Assembly: GCF_019966535.1 (NCBI RefSeq) | Contig: NZ_JAIMID010000002.1 | Location: forward strand, 434,001-498,000 | DNA: 64,000 nt | From: Mesobacterium pallidum | GTDB lineage: Bacteria > Pseudomonadota > Alphaproteobacteria > Rhodobacterales > Rhodobacteraceae | Direction of reading: 5' to 3' | Part shown: piece by piece, positions 8,680 through 16,832 of the stretch | How positions within the stretch are numbered: position 1 is the first letter of the stretch | How the letters are laid out: each line of letters opens with the position of its first letter | Notes under the pieces: model-generated | The model's input: the letters and a program-made list of their open reading frames with translations, nothing else | The model's database searches: none | What the model was told of the DNA's origin: nothing | Translations under genes and position numbers: made by a program

Positions 8680-8721
8680 GAGTTCTCCCCTACCCTTTCG
8701 CCGGCCTCTCATCAATTCAAC

Positions 8722-9378
8722 TTAGCGCAGGTTCATCCGTAGTACCGCAGCCGAGGCAAAGGGCAAAAGCGCGATAGTGCCGCAGGTGATCCCGGCGAGC
8801 ATCAGAAGCGGCGTCATCGGGTCGAGCCCGGCGGCCCCGCGCCGCGCCACCTCGGCGCCGAAGATCAGCGTGGGCACGTAAAGCGGCAGGACCAGCAGCG
8901 ACAGCAGCAGCCCGCCGCGCTTGAGGCCGACCGTGAGCGCGGCGCCGAAGGTGCCCAGCACCGACAGCGCCGGCGTGCCCAGCGCCAATGACAGCGTCAG
9001 CCAGGGATAGCCCGGGCCCGGCAGGTTCAGGAGCACGCCCAGCACCGGCGCGGCCAGCACCAGCGGCAGCCCGGTGGTGACCCAATGCGCCAGCGCCTTG
9101 ATGGTCACCACCCCTTCAAGCGGCAGCGGCGAGGTCGCCATGAGGTCGAGCGATCCGTCCTCCCAGTCCAGCGCGAGGATGCGGTCGAGCGACAAGAGAC
9201 AGGCGAGCAAGGCCCCGAGCCAAAGCACGCCTGGCGCGATGGCCGTCAGCAGCGGCGTTTCCGGGCCGACGCCAAAGGGCACCAGCACCACGACGATCAG
9301 GAAGAACGCAAGGCCCAGGCCGAAACCGCCCCCGGCCCGCACGGCCAGCGCAAGGTCACGGCGCAGCAGGGCGATCAC
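8722..9378 (-). CDS. ccmB: Haem ABC exporter permease CcmB
   Basis: This 218-residue protein has about six membrane segments and matches CcmB ('[15 protein letters not shown]', '[19 protein letters not shown]', '[18 protein letters not shown]'). It is the permease partner of CcmA in cytochrome c maturation. The start is GTG 9378, which overlaps the ccmA stop as GTGA, so translation is probably coupled. Confidence 0.95.
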   Translation of the reverse strand: MIALLRRDLALAVRAGGGFGLGLAFFLIVVVLVPFGVGPETPLLTAIAPGVLWLGALLACLLSLDRILALDWEDGSLDLMATSPLPLEGVVTIKALAHWVTTGLPLVLAAPVLGVLLNLPGPGYPWLTLSLALGTPALSVLGTFGAALTVGLKRGGLLLSLLVLPLYVPTLIFGAEVARRGAAGLDPMTPLLMLAGITCGTIALLPFASAAVLRMNLR

Positions 9379-9992
9379 AGGAAGGCCTCTTCGAACCCGC
9401 CGGGAATGTCGCGATGCACCGCCTTGTGCGACGTCACGTCCAGCACCCGCGCCTCAAGGCCGAGGTCGATATGGGTCGCGATCAGCGCCGCGCCTCCGCC
9501 CGCGAGATGGGCCCGCACCGCGGCGGCGAAAAGCTGGACCGAGGCGGTATCGAGCGACACGGTCGGTTCGTCCAGCACCCAGAGCGGCCGGCCGGTGACC
9601 AGCAGCCGCGCAAGCCCCAGCCGCCGCTTCTGCCCGGCGCTGAGCGTGCCGGCCTGGCGGTCGGCAAGGCTGCGGAGGTTGAACCGGTCCAGCGCCGCCT
9701 CGATGCTGGACTGGCCAAAGACGCTGGCCCAGAACGACAGGTTCTCGGTGACCGTCAGCATGGATTTCAGCCCGTCGGCATGAGCGGCATAGGCGACAGA
9801 CTCCTCGGCCACCTCGAGCGTGCCCGACAGCGCCGGCTGCAACCCCGCAACCGTGCGCAAGAGCGTCGTCTTGCCGGCCCCGTTCGGCCCGCGCAGGATC
9901 AGCGCCTCTCCGGCCCCGAGCGCAAAGCTGAGCCCTTCGAGGACGGGCACGCCGCCGCGCGCGATGGCAAGATCGGATGCTTTGACCAACAT
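9375..9992 (-). CDS. ccmA: Haem ABC exporter ATP-binding protein CcmA
   Basis: This 205-residue ABC ATPase has Walker A '[18 protein letters not shown]', signature '[15 protein letters not shown]', Walker B '[12 protein letters not shown]' and switch His 'IATHIDLG'. It powers the CcmABC complex that frees haem-loaded CcmE. I chose ATG 9992 because GAGG lies 6 bases upstream; the in-frame ATG 9998 would abut the ribosome site. It is the first gene of ccmABCDG; the ccmEFH partners are not in the window. Confidence 0.95.
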   Translation of the reverse strand: MLVKASDLAIARGGVPVLEGLSFALGAGEALILRGPNGAGKTTLLRTVAGLQPALSGTLEVAEESVAYAAHADGLKSMLTVTENLSFWASVFGQSSIEAALDRFNLRSLADRQAGTLSAGQKRRLGLARLLVTGRPLWVLDEPTVSLDTASVQLFAAAVRAHLAGGGAALIATHIDLGLEARVLDVTSHKAVHRDIPGGFEEAFL

Positions 9993-10303
9993 GGTCATCC
10001 TCGTAGCCCATCCCCCTGCCCCCGAAAAGAGACAAACCCGCGCGGCCCGGCCCCGGGTCAAGGCCGCGCGCCGCGCGCCGGCGCAGCCGGGCGAAGCGCC
10101 TTGACGCGGGGACGGGCCGCATCACGCCGGACGAGGCGCGTCTCTGGCAGACCTGCCCCTGAACCGCGTCTCAGCAAAACGCGAAACCCCCGCCACCGGA
10201 ACCGGCCGCGGGGATCTGCGTCGCCTCTCGGCTCGTTGATTAGAAGCCTGCGGTAGCAGACAATTGGATCGACCCGGCGCCGATGCGGCGCCGGGCCATC
10301 AGG
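9993..10303 (-). other. Intergenic region between ccmA and the TRAP genes
   Basis: This 311-base GC-rich stretch has no supported gene. It must hold the ccm promoter (minus strand, not recognised) and the end of the TRAP transcript. Besides the hairpin at 10273-10295 it contains an imperfect pairing of CCCCCGC with GCGGGGA near 10190-10216. Confidence 0.35.
10273..10295 (-). terminator. Hairpin downstream of dctM
   Basis: A perfect 10-bp stem CCCGGCGCCG/CGGCGCCGGG with loop ATG lies 9 bases past the dctM stop codon. No long T-run follows on the minus strand, so termination may be inefficient. Confidence 0.5.
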
Positions 10304-11743
10304 TCATTGCGCGTCGCAATAGGCCTGTTCCAGCTGGTTCGTCGCCGAGCCCGCGCAGTTGATCTGCGGCCCCATGACGTTGTCGGGGATCGTCGTCGAC
10401 AGGCCGGGGATGTAGGTCACCATGATGAGGAAGACGAAGAGCACGGCCAGGAAGGGCAGCGCCGCCTTGACCACCCGCATCATCGGCATCCCCGCCACGC
10501 CCGAGGTGACGAACAGGTTCAGGCCGACCGGCGGGGTGATCATGCCGATTTCCATGTTCACGACCATGATGATGCCCAGGTGGATCGGGTCGATCCCCAG
10601 CTGCAGCGCGATCGGGAAGACCAGCGGCGCGACGATGACGATCAGGCCCGATGGCTCCATGAACTGGCCGCCGATCAGCAGGATCACGTTGACGATCACC
10701 AGGAACATGATCGGCCCGAAGCCCGCCGACAGCATGGCGCTGGCGATCTGCTGCGGGATCTGCTCGTCCGTCAGGACATGCTTGAGGATCAGCGCGTTGG
10801 CGATGATGAACATCAGCGTGACCGTCAGCTTGCCCGCCTCGAACAGCGTGTCGCGGGTGTCCTTGTGAAAGAACGCCGTGACCAGCGCGATGGGCTTGTC
10901 GAGCAGGGTCAGGTTCCGCTCGCCCTCGGGGCGCGCCAGAGGCCCCATGTCGCGGTAGACGAAGACCGCGACGATGAAGGCATAGACCGAGGCCACGGCC
11001 GCCGCTTCGGTGGGCGTGAAGGCCGCCGGGAAGACGCCGGGCACGCCGTAGATTCCGACCATGATGATGACGATCAGCATCAGGCCCCAGAAGGCGTCGG
11101 AAAAGCTGGCCATGACCTCGCCCCAGCCCTTCCATTCGCCCTTGGGCATGCCCTTGAGCCGCGCCATGATGTAGATCGTGATCATCAGCATGAGGCCGGC
11201 CATGAGGCCCGGAATGATGCCCGCCAGGAACATCCGGCCCACGCTGACATCGGTGGCCGAGGCATAGACCACCATCACGATCGACGGCGGGATCAGGATG
11301 CCCAGGGTGCCCGCGTTGGCGATGACGCCCGCCGCGAATTCCTTGGTATAGCCCGCCTGCCGCATCGCCGCGATGACGATGGAGCCGATGGCGACCACGG
11401 TGGCCGGAGAAGACCCCGACAGCGCGGCGAAGAGCATGCAGGCGAAGACGCCCGAGATGGCGAGGCCGCCGCGCAGGTGGCCGACGCAGGCGATGGAAAA
11501 GCGGATGATCCGTTTCGCCACCCCGCCCGTCGACATGAAGGACGACGCGAGGATGAAGAAGGGGATCGCCAGCAGGGTGTAATGCCCCGCCATCGCCTGG
11601 AAGAAGGTCTGCGCGATGGAGGCAAGCGAGGTGTCACCCAGCGCCAGCAGGAACAGGATCGAGCTGAGGCCAAGGCTGACCGCGATCGGCACGCCCAGCA
11701 GCATCAACCCGATCACCATGAGGAAAAGGACTGCAACGGCCAT
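10304..11743 (-). CDS. dctM: TRAP transporter large permease DctM
   Basis: This 479-residue inner-membrane protein has 11 to 13 hydrophobic segments and the DctM landmarks 'AIPFFILASSFMSTGG', 'SGSSPATVVAIGSI', 'GTLGILIPPSIVMVVYA' and 'MEIGMITPPVGLNLFV'. It forms the transport channel of a Na+-driven TRAP carrier together with dctQ, which ends 3 bases upstream, and dctP. The adjacent dctBD system and DctP type point to C4-dicarboxylates. The C-terminal tail after the last membrane segment is unusually long and holds two cysteines ('QINCAGSATNQLEQAYCDAQ'). Confidence 0.96.
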   Translation of the reverse strand: MAVAVLFLMVIGLMLLGVPIAVSLGLSSILFLLALGDTSLASIAQTFFQAMAGHYTLLAIPFFILASSFMSTGGVAKRIIRFSIACVGHLRGGLAISGVFACMLFAALSGSSPATVVAIGSIVIAAMRQAGYTKEFAAGVIANAGTLGILIPPSIVMVVYASATDVSVGRMFLAGIIPGLMAGLMLMITIYIMARLKGMPKGEWKGWGEVMASFSDAFWGLMLIVIIMVGIYGVPGVFPAAFTPTEAAAVASVYAFIVAVFVYRDMGPLARPEGERNLTLLDKPIALVTAFFHKDTRDTLFEAGKLTVTLMFIIANALILKHVLTDEQIPQQIASAMLSAGFGPIMFLVIVNVILLIGGQFMEPSGLIVIVAPLVFPIALQLGIDPIHLGIIMVVNMEIGMITPPVGLNLFVTSGVAGMPMMRVVKAALPFLAVLFVFLIMVTYIPGLSTTIPDNVMGPQINCAGSATNQLEQAYCDAQ

Positions 11744-11746
11744 GAC

Positions 11747-12436
11747 TTAGTCCTCGTAATTCATGTGGCGCACGTCGGCGACGGCGTCTTCGGCTTCGTG
11801 GCTGACGATCAGGCTTTCGCCCTCGCCCTTCCAGATCCGCACGGTGGCCTGGATGAAGCGGAACAGCAGCAGCCCCATGCCGAAGGGCAGGATCACGTAG
11901 GGGATGAAGCGGGGCAGCTTCTCGTAATGCTCGCCCTCGTTCATGATCGGCTCGATCCAGCGCAGCCATTCGGGGAACGGGATGTCGATGGTCTCGTACC
12001 AGCCGCGATACGAGGTGCGGCCCATCTCTTCGAGCCCCGTCGGGAACCAACGCCCGGTGGTCTGCGGCAGGTTGGCGAAGTTGGCCCAGTAATCCCAGGC
12101 GCCCTTGAACAGCAGGAAGGCGTAGATGATGCAGATCACCCCCACGGTGATCGCCAGCCCGCGCCGGACGGCCGGGCCAAAGAGGTTGATGATCGCGTCC
12201 ACGCCAAGGTGGGCCGTGGTCTTGACCGCGTAGGAAATGCCGAACAGCACCAGCCAGGCGAACAGGAAGGTCGTCGCCTCCAGCCCCCAGATGAGCCCGG
12301 TGCTGAAGCCGTAGCGCAGCACCACGTTGGTGAAGGTGATCAGCGTCATCGCGCCGAGGATCAGCGCGATGGCGGTCTCCTCGATCTCGTTCACGACGCG
12401 TCCCAGCGTCGTCCTGGGTTCGTAATGGGCCGACAT
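11747..12436 (-). CDS. dctQ: TRAP transporter small permease DctQ
   Basis: This 229-residue protein has four hydrophobic segments and the DctQ-type 'NVVLRYGFSTGLIWGLE' and 'TAHLGVDAIINLF'. The loop between segments three and four is extended (about 120-165, ending 'EWLRWIEPIMNEGEHYEKL'), longer than in minimal DctQ proteins. Start ATG 12436 follows AAGGAG. It lies between dctP and dctM in the same operon. Confidence 0.93.
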   Translation of the reverse strand: MSAHYEPRTTLGRVVNEIEETAIALILGAMTLITFTNVVLRYGFSTGLIWGLEATTFLFAWLVLFGISYAVKTTAHLGVDAIINLFGPAVRRGLAITVGVICIIYAFLLFKGAWDYWANFANLPQTTGRWFPTGLEEMGRTSYRGWYETIDIPFPEWLRWIEPIMNEGEHYEKLPRFIPYVILPFGMGLLLFRFIQATVRIWKGEGESLIVSHEAEDAVADVRHMNYED

Positions 12437-12468
12437 GCCCCCGCTCCTTCCGATCCCGGTTATAGAAA

Positions 12469-12499
12469 GCCCGGCCCCACCTTGCGGGAGGGGCCGGGC
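12469..12499 (-). terminator. Intra-operon hairpin between dctP and dctQ (attenuator)
   Basis: The 10-bp arms GCCCGGCCCC/GGGGCCGGGC enclose an 11-base loop and are followed on the minus strand by TTTCTAT. Placed just after dctP, it probably lets most transcripts end there, giving more binding protein than permease. Confidence 0.6.
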
Positions 12500-12523
12500 C
12501 GAAAAGTCAGGCCGTGGCCTGGA

Positions 12524-13525
12524 TCAGTACATCGCGTTGATCGACTGCGCCGCGTCGATGTTGTCCTGGCCGACTTCCTCGGCGAACTGCTGCCACACCG
12601 GCTTCAGGGCATCTACCCAGGCCTGGCGCTGCTCGGTCGTCAGCTCGCGGATTTCGCCGCCGGCGTCCAGGATGGCCTGGCGGGCCTGCGCGTCGACTTC
12701 GCCTACGGCGGCGTTCCGCTCGGTGGTGACTTCGTTCAGGATGGTGGCCAGCTGGTCGCGCACCGGCGCATCCAGGCTTTCCCACCAGTCGATGTTGGTC
12801 ACGACCAGGTAGTCGAGAACGCCGTGGTTGGTCTCGGTCGTGCCGTCCTGCACTTCAAAGAACTTCTGGCCGTAGATGTTCGACCAGGTGTTCTCCTGCC
12901 CGTCGACCACGCCGGTCTGCAGCGCGCCGTAGACTTCCGAGAAGGCCATCGGCTGCGGCGAGGCGCCCAGCGCTTCCATGTTGGCCTTCAGCACTTCGGA
13001 GGGCTGCACGCGGAAGTTCAGGCCCTTTGCATCGTCCGGCGAGATCAGCGGCTTGTTGGCCGAGATCTGCGTCATGCCGTTGTGCCAGAACTCGAGGCCC
13101 AGCAGGCCGCGGCGCACCATGGATTCCTTCATCGCCGTGCCGGTCTCGGAGGCCTGGAAGGCATCGACCGCCTCGATGTTCTTGAACATGAAGGGCAGGT
13201 CGTAGATGCGGAACACCTTGGTGAACTGCTCGAATTTCGACAGCGAGGGCGCGGCCAGCTGCACGTCGCCCTGCAGCATCGCTTCCAGCACCTGGTCGTC
13301 GTTGTAGAGGGTCGAGTTCGGGTAGACCTCCATGCAGGCCACGCCGTTCATCTCTTCGTTCACGCGTTCCTGCAGCAGGGTCGCGGCGATGCCCTTGGGG
13401 TGACGGTCGGTGTTGGTCACGTGGCTGAACTTGATGACGATCTCGCCATCGTCGCAGGCGGCGACAGCGGTGTTCGCGGTGACGGCCAGGGCCATTGCCA
13501 TGGCGGCAGAGGTCAGGAATTTCAT
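12524..13525 (-). CDS. dctP: TRAP transporter periplasmic C4-dicarboxylate-binding protein DctP
   Basis: This 333-residue protein has a cleavable signal peptide (1-22, 'LTSAAMAMALAVTANTAVA'). It is a typical DctP: 'IKFSHVTNTDRHPKG', 'LPFMFKNIEAVDAF', then 'GLNFRVQPSEVLKANMEALG' with the substrate-binding Arg, 'YGALQTGVVDGQENTWSNI', and 'TNHGVLDYLVVTN'. It captures C4-dicarboxylates such as malate, succinate or fumarate in the periplasm. Start ATG 13525 follows GGGAGG. The 272-base upstream region carries paired palindromes expected for DctD. The expression level is likely set by DctBD and the attenuator after the gene. Confidence 0.95.
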   Translation of the reverse strand: MKFLTSAAMAMALAVTANTAVAACDDGEIVIKFSHVTNTDRHPKGIAATLLQERVNEEMNGVACMEVYPNSTLYNDDQVLEAMLQGDVQLAAPSLSKFEQFTKVFRIYDLPFMFKNIEAVDAFQASETGTAMKESMVRRGLLGLEFWHNGMTQISANKPLISPDDAKGLNFRVQPSEVLKANMEALGASPQPMAFSEVYGALQTGVVDGQENTWSNIYGQKFFEVQDGTTETNHGVLDYLVVTNIDWWESLDAPVRDQLATILNEVTTERNAAVGEVDAQARQAILDAGGEIRELTTEQRQAWVDALKPVWQQFAEEVGQDNIDAAQSINAMY

Positions 13526-13715
13526 GGGTCATCCTCCCGTTGGATCTGTTTCGGCCGGCCAGGTTCCTCCGACCGGCGACGGGTTAGTCCTACCAAGGCG
13601 CGAGGGGCGCTCAACACGGGCGCGTGACCGGGCCGAGATGAGAGCGCTAAAGACTGGTTTGCCAATAGTTTACGTGTCCATGCTCAAAGCGCATGGCGGC
13701 AATGCACATGCAGCA

Positions 13716-13765
13716 TGTGCGAAATCCCGCACAGCGCGCGACGGCCTTGTGCGGAAATCCGCACA
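13716..13765 (-). promoter_or_regulatory. Tandem palindromic activator sites for dctPQM (probable DctD sites)
   Basis: Two inverted repeats, TGTGCGAAATCCCGCACA (13716-13733) and TGTGCGGAAATCCGCACA (13748-13765), have centres 32 bases apart, about three helical turns. They sit 190-240 bases upstream of dctP. From memory, rhizobial DctD upstream activator sites have this TGTGCG...CGCACA form. A further palindrome GCACATGC-A-GCATGTGC (13704-13720) overlaps the proximal site. I found no sigma-54 -24/-12 element between the sites and dctP. Confidence 0.65.
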
Positions 13766-13797
13766 ACATCCGCGAATCAGCGACAGGGCCGATTCGC

Positions 13798-15042
13798 TCA
13801 GGCGCCGTCGCGGCGGTAGGTCTCGGGCTTGATGCCGTATTTGGACAGCTTGTCGTAGAAGGTCTTGCGCGGCAGTTTCAGCGCCTGCGCCGCCTCGCTC
13901 GCGCGGCCATTGGCCCGGCCCAGCGCCGCCACGAGGATCGACCGTTCGACCTGCGCCATCTGCTCGGTCAGGCCAAGGTCGCGGGCGCGGGTGATCTCTT
14001 CGGGCATCCCCAGAACGAACCGCATGGCGGCGGACATGAGCGAGCGTGCATTGCCAGGCCAGTCCTGCGCCATCAGTGCCGCGATCAGGTCGGGCGTGAT
14101 CTCGGGCGGGCGCAGGCCAGCCTGCTCGCTGGCCTGCGCGACGTACTTGCGAAACAGGATCGGGATGTCCTCGGGCCGTTCGGCCAGCGACGGGATGCGG
14201 ATCGCGACCGTTGAGAGGCGGTAGTAGAGCTCGGGGTAGAAACGGTCGTCCGTCAGGCCCGCGCTCAGGTCGCCCGCCGCGCCGCCGATCACCCGCGCCT
14301 CGTTCGCGCCGTCGAGGTGGTCGACCAGCGCCAGCTGGCTGTCGCGCGGCATCGCCGCCACCTCGTCGATGTAAAGCGTGCCGCCCCGCGCCTCGCCCAG
14401 CGCGGCGGCGAGATCCGTGCGCGACAGCCCCGCCCCGGCCCGCTTGACGAAGGCGCGTTTCGCGAGGGCCGACGACAAGTGCACCACTTCGGCCACCTTG
14501 GAAATCCCCGTGCCCGGCGCGCCGGTCACCAGCACCGGCTCGGCCAGCCGGGCGGCGGCGCGGACCCGGTCGCGCAGCTCTTCGCTGAGGCTGGAATGGC
14601 CAAAGATCATCCGCGCGGCGGCATCGCCGGTCTCGGCCTCGGCCTTGAGACGGCGGTTTTCCAGCACCATGGCGCGGGTGCGCAGGGCGCGTTCGATGAC
14701 GGCCGTCAACTCCTCGGGCGCGCAGGGTTTTTCAAGGAAGCCAAAGGCGCCCTGCCCCATGGCGCGCACGGCCATGGGGATGTCGCCTTCGCCGGTCAGC
14801 AGGATCACCGGCAGGTCGCTGTCGATCCCTTGCGCATGGGCCAGCAGGTGGAACCCGTCGCGACCCGGCATGCGGATGTCCGACAGGACCACGCCGGCGA
14901 AATCGGGGGCGATGTGGTCCTTGGCCTCGATGAAGCTCGACACCGGCAGCGGGTCGAAATCGGCCAGCTCGAGCGTCTGGGCAAGCGCCTCGCGCACGGG
15001 GCGGTCGTCGTCGACGACAAGCACGCGGATCGGATCGCTCAT
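13798..15042 (-). CDS. dctD: DctD-type response regulator with degenerate AAA+ domain
   Basis: This 414-residue protein has a receiver domain (1-120) with acidic Asp11/Asp12, phospho-acceptor Asp55 ('LSDIRMPG') and Lys105. A NtrC-family AAA+ domain (about 145-350) and a Fis-type HTH ('ASEAAQALKLPRKTFYDKL') follow. The AAA+ part is degenerate: the Walker A position reads 'GAPGTGIS' with Ile180 in place of the catalytic Lys. The GAFTGA loop that contacts sigma-54 is missing, although Walker B 'GTLYIDEV' and 'PELYYRLSTVAIRIPSL' remain. It therefore probably activates in a sigma-54-independent way, as NtrC does in Rhodobacter capsulatus (known precedent). It overlaps dctB by ATGA. Confidence 0.92.
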   Translation of the reverse strand: MSDPIRVLVVDDDRPVREALAQTLELADFDPLPVSSFIEAKDHIAPDFAGVVLSDIRMPGRDGFHLLAHAQGIDSDLPVILLTGEGDIPMAVRAMGQGAFGFLEKPCAPEELTAVIERALRTRAMVLENRRLKAEAETGDAAARMIFGHSSLSEELRDRVRAAARLAEPVLVTGAPGTGISKVAEVVHLSSALAKRAFVKRAGAGLSRTDLAAALGEARGGTLYIDEVAAMPRDSQLALVDHLDGANEARVIGGAAGDLSAGLTDDRFYPELYYRLSTVAIRIPSLAERPEDIPILFRKYVAQASEQAGLRPPEITPDLIAALMAQDWPGNARSLMSAAMRFVLGMPEEITRARDLGLTEQMAQVERSILVAALGRANGRASEAAQALKLPRKTFYDKLSKYGIKPETYRRDGA

Positions 15043-16775
15043 GCCGCCTGCGCCTCGTCCTGCCACGGGGTCAGCTCCACGGTAAAGCGCGCCCCGCCCG
15101 TGGCGAGGTTTTCGCCCCGGATGTCGCCGCCAAAGCTTTGAACCAACCCGTAAGAGATCGACAGCCCCAGCCCCAGCCCCTCGGCCGCGCCGACCTTCTT
15201 GGTGGTGTAGAATGGCTCGAACAGGCGCGCGGGGTCCTCGATCCCCGGGCCCGTGTCGCTGATCGCGAGGCGCACCCGGTCGCCCGCATCGAGCGTGACG
15301 CCCAGCCGCCGATCCTCGCGTCCGGTCATGGCATCGGCGGCATTGGTGATGAGGTTGACGACCACCTGCCCCAGACGCACCTCGCCGCCGCGCACCCAGA
15401 CCGGACCGTCCGGCAGGTCGCAGGTCACGGCGATGCCGTCACGGTCGAGCCGGGCGGCGACCAGTTCCAGCGCGCTGTTCAGCACGGCGACCATGTCGAC
15501 GCGGCCCATCGGTTCGCTCTCGTTGCGGGCAAAGGCGCGCAGGTTGCGGATGATCCGCGCCATGCGGTCGGCAAGGTCGGAAATCCGGCCCAGGTTCTCG
15601 CCCGCCCGCTCGGGCTTGTCGCGACCCAGGAAAGCCGCGCCGTTCACCGCATATTGCCGGATCGCCATCAGCGGTTGGTTCAGCTCGTGGCTGATGCCCG
15701 CGCTCATCCGGCCAAGGGCGGAAAGCTTGGCGGCCTGCACCAGCTCCTCCTGCGCGCGCCGCAGCCGCGCCTCGGCCTCGAGCCGCTCGGCCACCTCGTG
15801 GCGCAGGCTGGTGTTGGCGGCGCTCAGCGCCTCGGTCCGGGCGGCGACGCGGGCTTCGAGCACGGCGTTCGCCTCGGCCAGGGTGCGGCGCCGCTCGGTC
15901 GCCAGCACCAGAAGTGCGCCGAAGAACAGCAGGATCGCGCCCGCGACGCTGGCCTGCAGCATCGCGATGCGCCGTGCCGGGGCCAGGTCGACCAGCGCTT
16001 CGCCCTGCATGCCGATGACCGGCAGGTCCTGCACCAGGTGCAGCGCGCGGGTCGGCAGGTAGGGGCCAAGGTCCAGCCGCCAGGTCTCGTAGCCCGCGAC
16101 GTCGTGCGCGGCCACCGCCGGATCGGCGACCGAGGGCGCGGGCGCCCCGTCGATCCCCGGCCGCCGCCGCAGCTCGGGCCGGTTCGAGATGAAGACCTGC
16201 CCGCCAGCATCGGCGAAATAGACGGCCGGCTGCGGGATGCGCCAGTTGAACTCCACCGTTTCCAGATCGGCGATGACGATCAGCGCGCCCTGCACGTGGC
16301 CATCCGCCGCGTAGCTGGGCGCGGCGTAGTAGAAGACCCGCTGCCGCTCCGGCCCGGCGCGGCCATGGCCACTGCCCAGTGCCCCGTCCATCGCCCGTCC
16401 GAAAGCCTCGATCTGCCCCAGCCCTCCGGGCACCGCGGGCGAACTTTGCGCCAGCACCGTGCCGTCCGGGGCGACGAAGGCCAGCCCCAGCGCCGAAGTC
16501 TTGTCCGAGACCGAGATCAGCAGGTCCGTCGCCTGCACCGCGCCGCCCTCACCGCGCGCCAGCTGCCCCAGTACCGGATGGCCCGCGATCAGCACCGCCG
16601 CCTCCTGGTAGCGCCGCAGTTGCGCGATCAGCCGGTCCGAGGCGAGCGCGAGGTCGGCCTGGCCCCGCTGCGCCACCTGCCCCACGGCCTGCACGTAGCC
16701 CAGCCGCCAGACGCCGATTCCAACGGCCAGGACGAGGGCAAGCATGGCGGTTATGATGGCCGAACGCGAGGACAT
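15039..16775 (-). CDS. dctB: DctB-type sensor histidine kinase
   Basis: This 578-residue membrane kinase has a first membrane segment (8-28), a periplasmic dCache-like sensor (about 30-270), and a second segment ('VAGAILLFFGALLVLA'). A coiled coil, a H-box with His in 'GRMSAGISHELNQPLMAIRQ', and the ATPase lobe ('NLITNAADAM', 'ISDTGPGI', 'GLGLGLSISYGLVQSFGG') follow. It senses external C4-dicarboxylates and phosphorylates DctD. ATG 16775 is preferred over TTG 16784; the ribosome site is weak (GGGTAG). It forms a dctB-dctD operon reading towards dctPQM. Confidence 0.93.
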   Translation of the reverse strand: MSSRSAIITAMLALVLAVGIGVWRLGYVQAVGQVAQRGQADLALASDRLIAQLRRYQEAAVLIAGHPVLGQLARGEGGAVQATDLLISVSDKTSALGLAFVAPDGTVLAQSSPAVPGGLGQIEAFGRAMDGALGSGHGRAGPERQRVFYYAAPSYAADGHVQGALIVIADLETVEFNWRIPQPAVYFADAGGQVFISNRPELRRRPGIDGAPAPSVADPAVAAHDVAGYETWRLDLGPYLPTRALHLVQDLPVIGMQGEALVDLAPARRIAMLQASVAGAILLFFGALLVLATERRRTLAEANAVLEARVAARTEALSAANTSLRHEVAERLEAEARLRRAQEELVQAAKLSALGRMSAGISHELNQPLMAIRQYAVNGAAFLGRDKPERAGENLGRISDLADRMARIIRNLRAFARNESEPMGRVDMVAVLNSALELVAARLDRDGIAVTCDLPDGPVWVRGGEVRLGQVVVNLITNAADAMTGREDRRLGVTLDAGDRVRLAISDTGPGIEDPARLFEPFYTTKKVGAAEGLGLGLSISYGLVQSFGGDIRGENLATGGARFTVELTPWQDEAQAA

Positions 16776-16832
16776 GCGTTGCAATCTACCCTGTGCTCAC
16801 GTCATGTGACCAGACCCGGAAAGAGCGATGCC

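Noticed and set aside
10283-13627. Open + strand frame of 1,114 codons opposite the dctPQM genes
   Set aside because: It is the antisense shadow of three well-supported TRAP genes. The product is His/Asp/Arg-rich low complexity with no domain, as expected from GC-rich codon bias.
13530-13700. Sigma-54 promoter for dctP
   Set aside because: The best GG element (TTGGCA near 13660) has no GC at the required distance; I found no acceptable -24/-12 pair.
15138-16832. Long upstream extension of the P450 frame
   Set aside because: The extension lies antisense to dctB. The P450 itself begins at ATG 16833 with a ribosome site, and its sequence before that is not P450-like.
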